A stretch of 11,840 nucleotides of DNA from Trueperaceae bacterium (GTDB lineage: Bacteria > Deinococcota > Deinococci > Deinococcales > Trueperaceae). The notes under the pieces are model-generated. The model was not told where the DNA came from, did no database searches, and saw only the letters and a list, made by a program, of their open reading frames with translations. The position numbers were made by a program, and so were the translations under genes. The first letter of the stretch is position 1; each line of letters begins with the position of its first letter. The DNA is taken from NCBI GenBank assembly GCA_003567075.1, contig PXAU01000397.1, positions 1 through 11,840 of the forward strand. The letters are read 5' to 3'. This document shows, in pieces, positions 11,483 through 11,840 of the stretch.

Positions 11483-11840
11483 CACCCCGCCTTCGGCAGG
11501 TACGTCCGCCAGACCAGGGCCGGCACGCTGGTCCCGGACACGGCAAGGATCAAGCGCGAAGCGCACTTGTGCGGCAAGTACATGATCAGCGCCAGCGACG
11601 ATCACCTGAGTGCCAAGGACGTCGCTCTGGGGTACAAGCAGCTGCACGAGATCGAGTGCGTGAGGCGCGACCCCAAGCACACCGTCGACGTCAGGCCCGT
11701 ATAGCACCGCAACCGCGAACGCATCAAAGCACACGTGCTGCTGTGCTGGCTGGCGCTGCTGGTGATTAGCGTCATCGAGAACGAGACGAACGACACCTGG
11801 AGCAACCTCAAGCAGACACTGCACGCATTGATGGCCGGCC
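11483..11840 (+). pseudogene. IS4/IS1634-like transposase remnant with nonsense codon, partial at right edge
   Basis: The frame through 11483 reads HPAFGRYVRQTRAGTLVPDT, AHLCGKYMISASDDHLSAKD and ALGYKQLHEIECVRRDPKHT, then VDVRPV and a TAG at 11702. The same frame continues with HRNRERIKAHVLLCWLALLV, then ISVIENETNDTW to the edge, exactly as in IS1634-group transposases, where the TAG position is normally Tyr. The Y-(2)-x-(3)-E-(6)-K block around the catalytic Glu of IS4-type DDE enzymes starts with the Tyr codon at 11633. Everything before HPAFGRY, including the first catalytic Asp, is not recognisable. GC content is visibly lower (about 60% over 11581-11640) than in the neighbouring genes, consistent with an acquired element. 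No terminal inverted repeat is in the window. Confidence 0.82.

Noticed and set aside
10313..11824. A 503-codon open frame on the minus strand
   Set aside because: It runs antisense to the AHSA1 end, the MNT and HEPN genes and the transposase, with low-complexity Arg/Pro-rich sequence and no family match.
1..11840. A complete novel defence system spanning the window
   Set aside because: The genes belong to separate small units on both strands with their own promoters, and most candidate effectors are truncated. No conserved multi-gene effector set is visible.

Overview
The window is GC-rich DNA, except for a visibly less GC-rich stretch at the right end, with short intergenic gaps and mixed translation initiation. 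Some genes have strong Shine-Dalgarno sequences; others have a -10 box only 6-11 bases before the start codon, so their mRNAs would be leaderless or nearly so. This fits a high-GC environmental bacterium such as an Actinomycetota or Deinococcota lineage, but no marker gene allows a firm placement. There are no rRNA, tRNA or CRISPR features, and no gene-free stretch longer than about 300 bases.

Layout. 1-1072 (+): a chimeric ORF joining the end of a RibD/dihydrofolate-reductase-like protein to the C-terminal two thirds of an AlkZ/YcaQ-type DNA glycosylase. 1201-2061 (+): an intact SDR oxidoreductase. 2091-2493 (+): a BrnT/BrnA-type toxin-antitoxin pair whose toxin lacks its N-terminus. 2541-2785 (+): a broken HAD hydrolase meeting a 3'-truncated alpha/beta hydrolase (2720-3277, -), which sits downstream of an intact MerR-type regulator (3308-4255, -). 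4311-5005 (-): a UvrA-like ABC ATPase remnant behind an intact PadR-type regulator (5008-5553, -). 5761-6358 (+): an apparently intact RelE/HigB-HigA toxin-antitoxin pair. 6504-6985 (+): a methyltransferase with its middle deleted. 7070-8073 (+): an ASCH-like/winged-helix protein translationally coupled to a GNAT acetyltransferase, followed by an attC-like recombination site (8138-8210). 8254-8664 (+): a RidA-family protein. 8750-10520 (+): an operon of ArsR repressor, PhnB-like VOC protein and double AHSA1/SRPBCC protein, with a perfect 24-bp palindrome over the promoter and start codon. 10530-10766 (-): the C-terminal half of a PIN-domain toxin. 10835-11304 (+): a HEPN/MNT toxin-antitoxin pair in which both partners have lost active-site parts. 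11483-11840 (+): an IS4/IS1634-like transposase remnant with a nonsense codon, running off the right edge.

Two themes stand out. First, this is an accessory region dense in toxin-antitoxin modules (four) with small regulator-plus-enzyme cassettes, an attC-like site and a transposase remnant. Second, at least eight genes carry deletion scars that remove tens of codons, either inside the gene or at one end, while the flanking sequence remains well conserved. The decay therefore looks recent and dominated by short deletions, unless it reflects an assembly artefact. The intact functional units are the SDR, the MerR regulator, the PadR regulator, the RelE/HigA pair, ASCH-wHTH/GNAT, RidA and the ArsR-VOC-AHSA1 operon.
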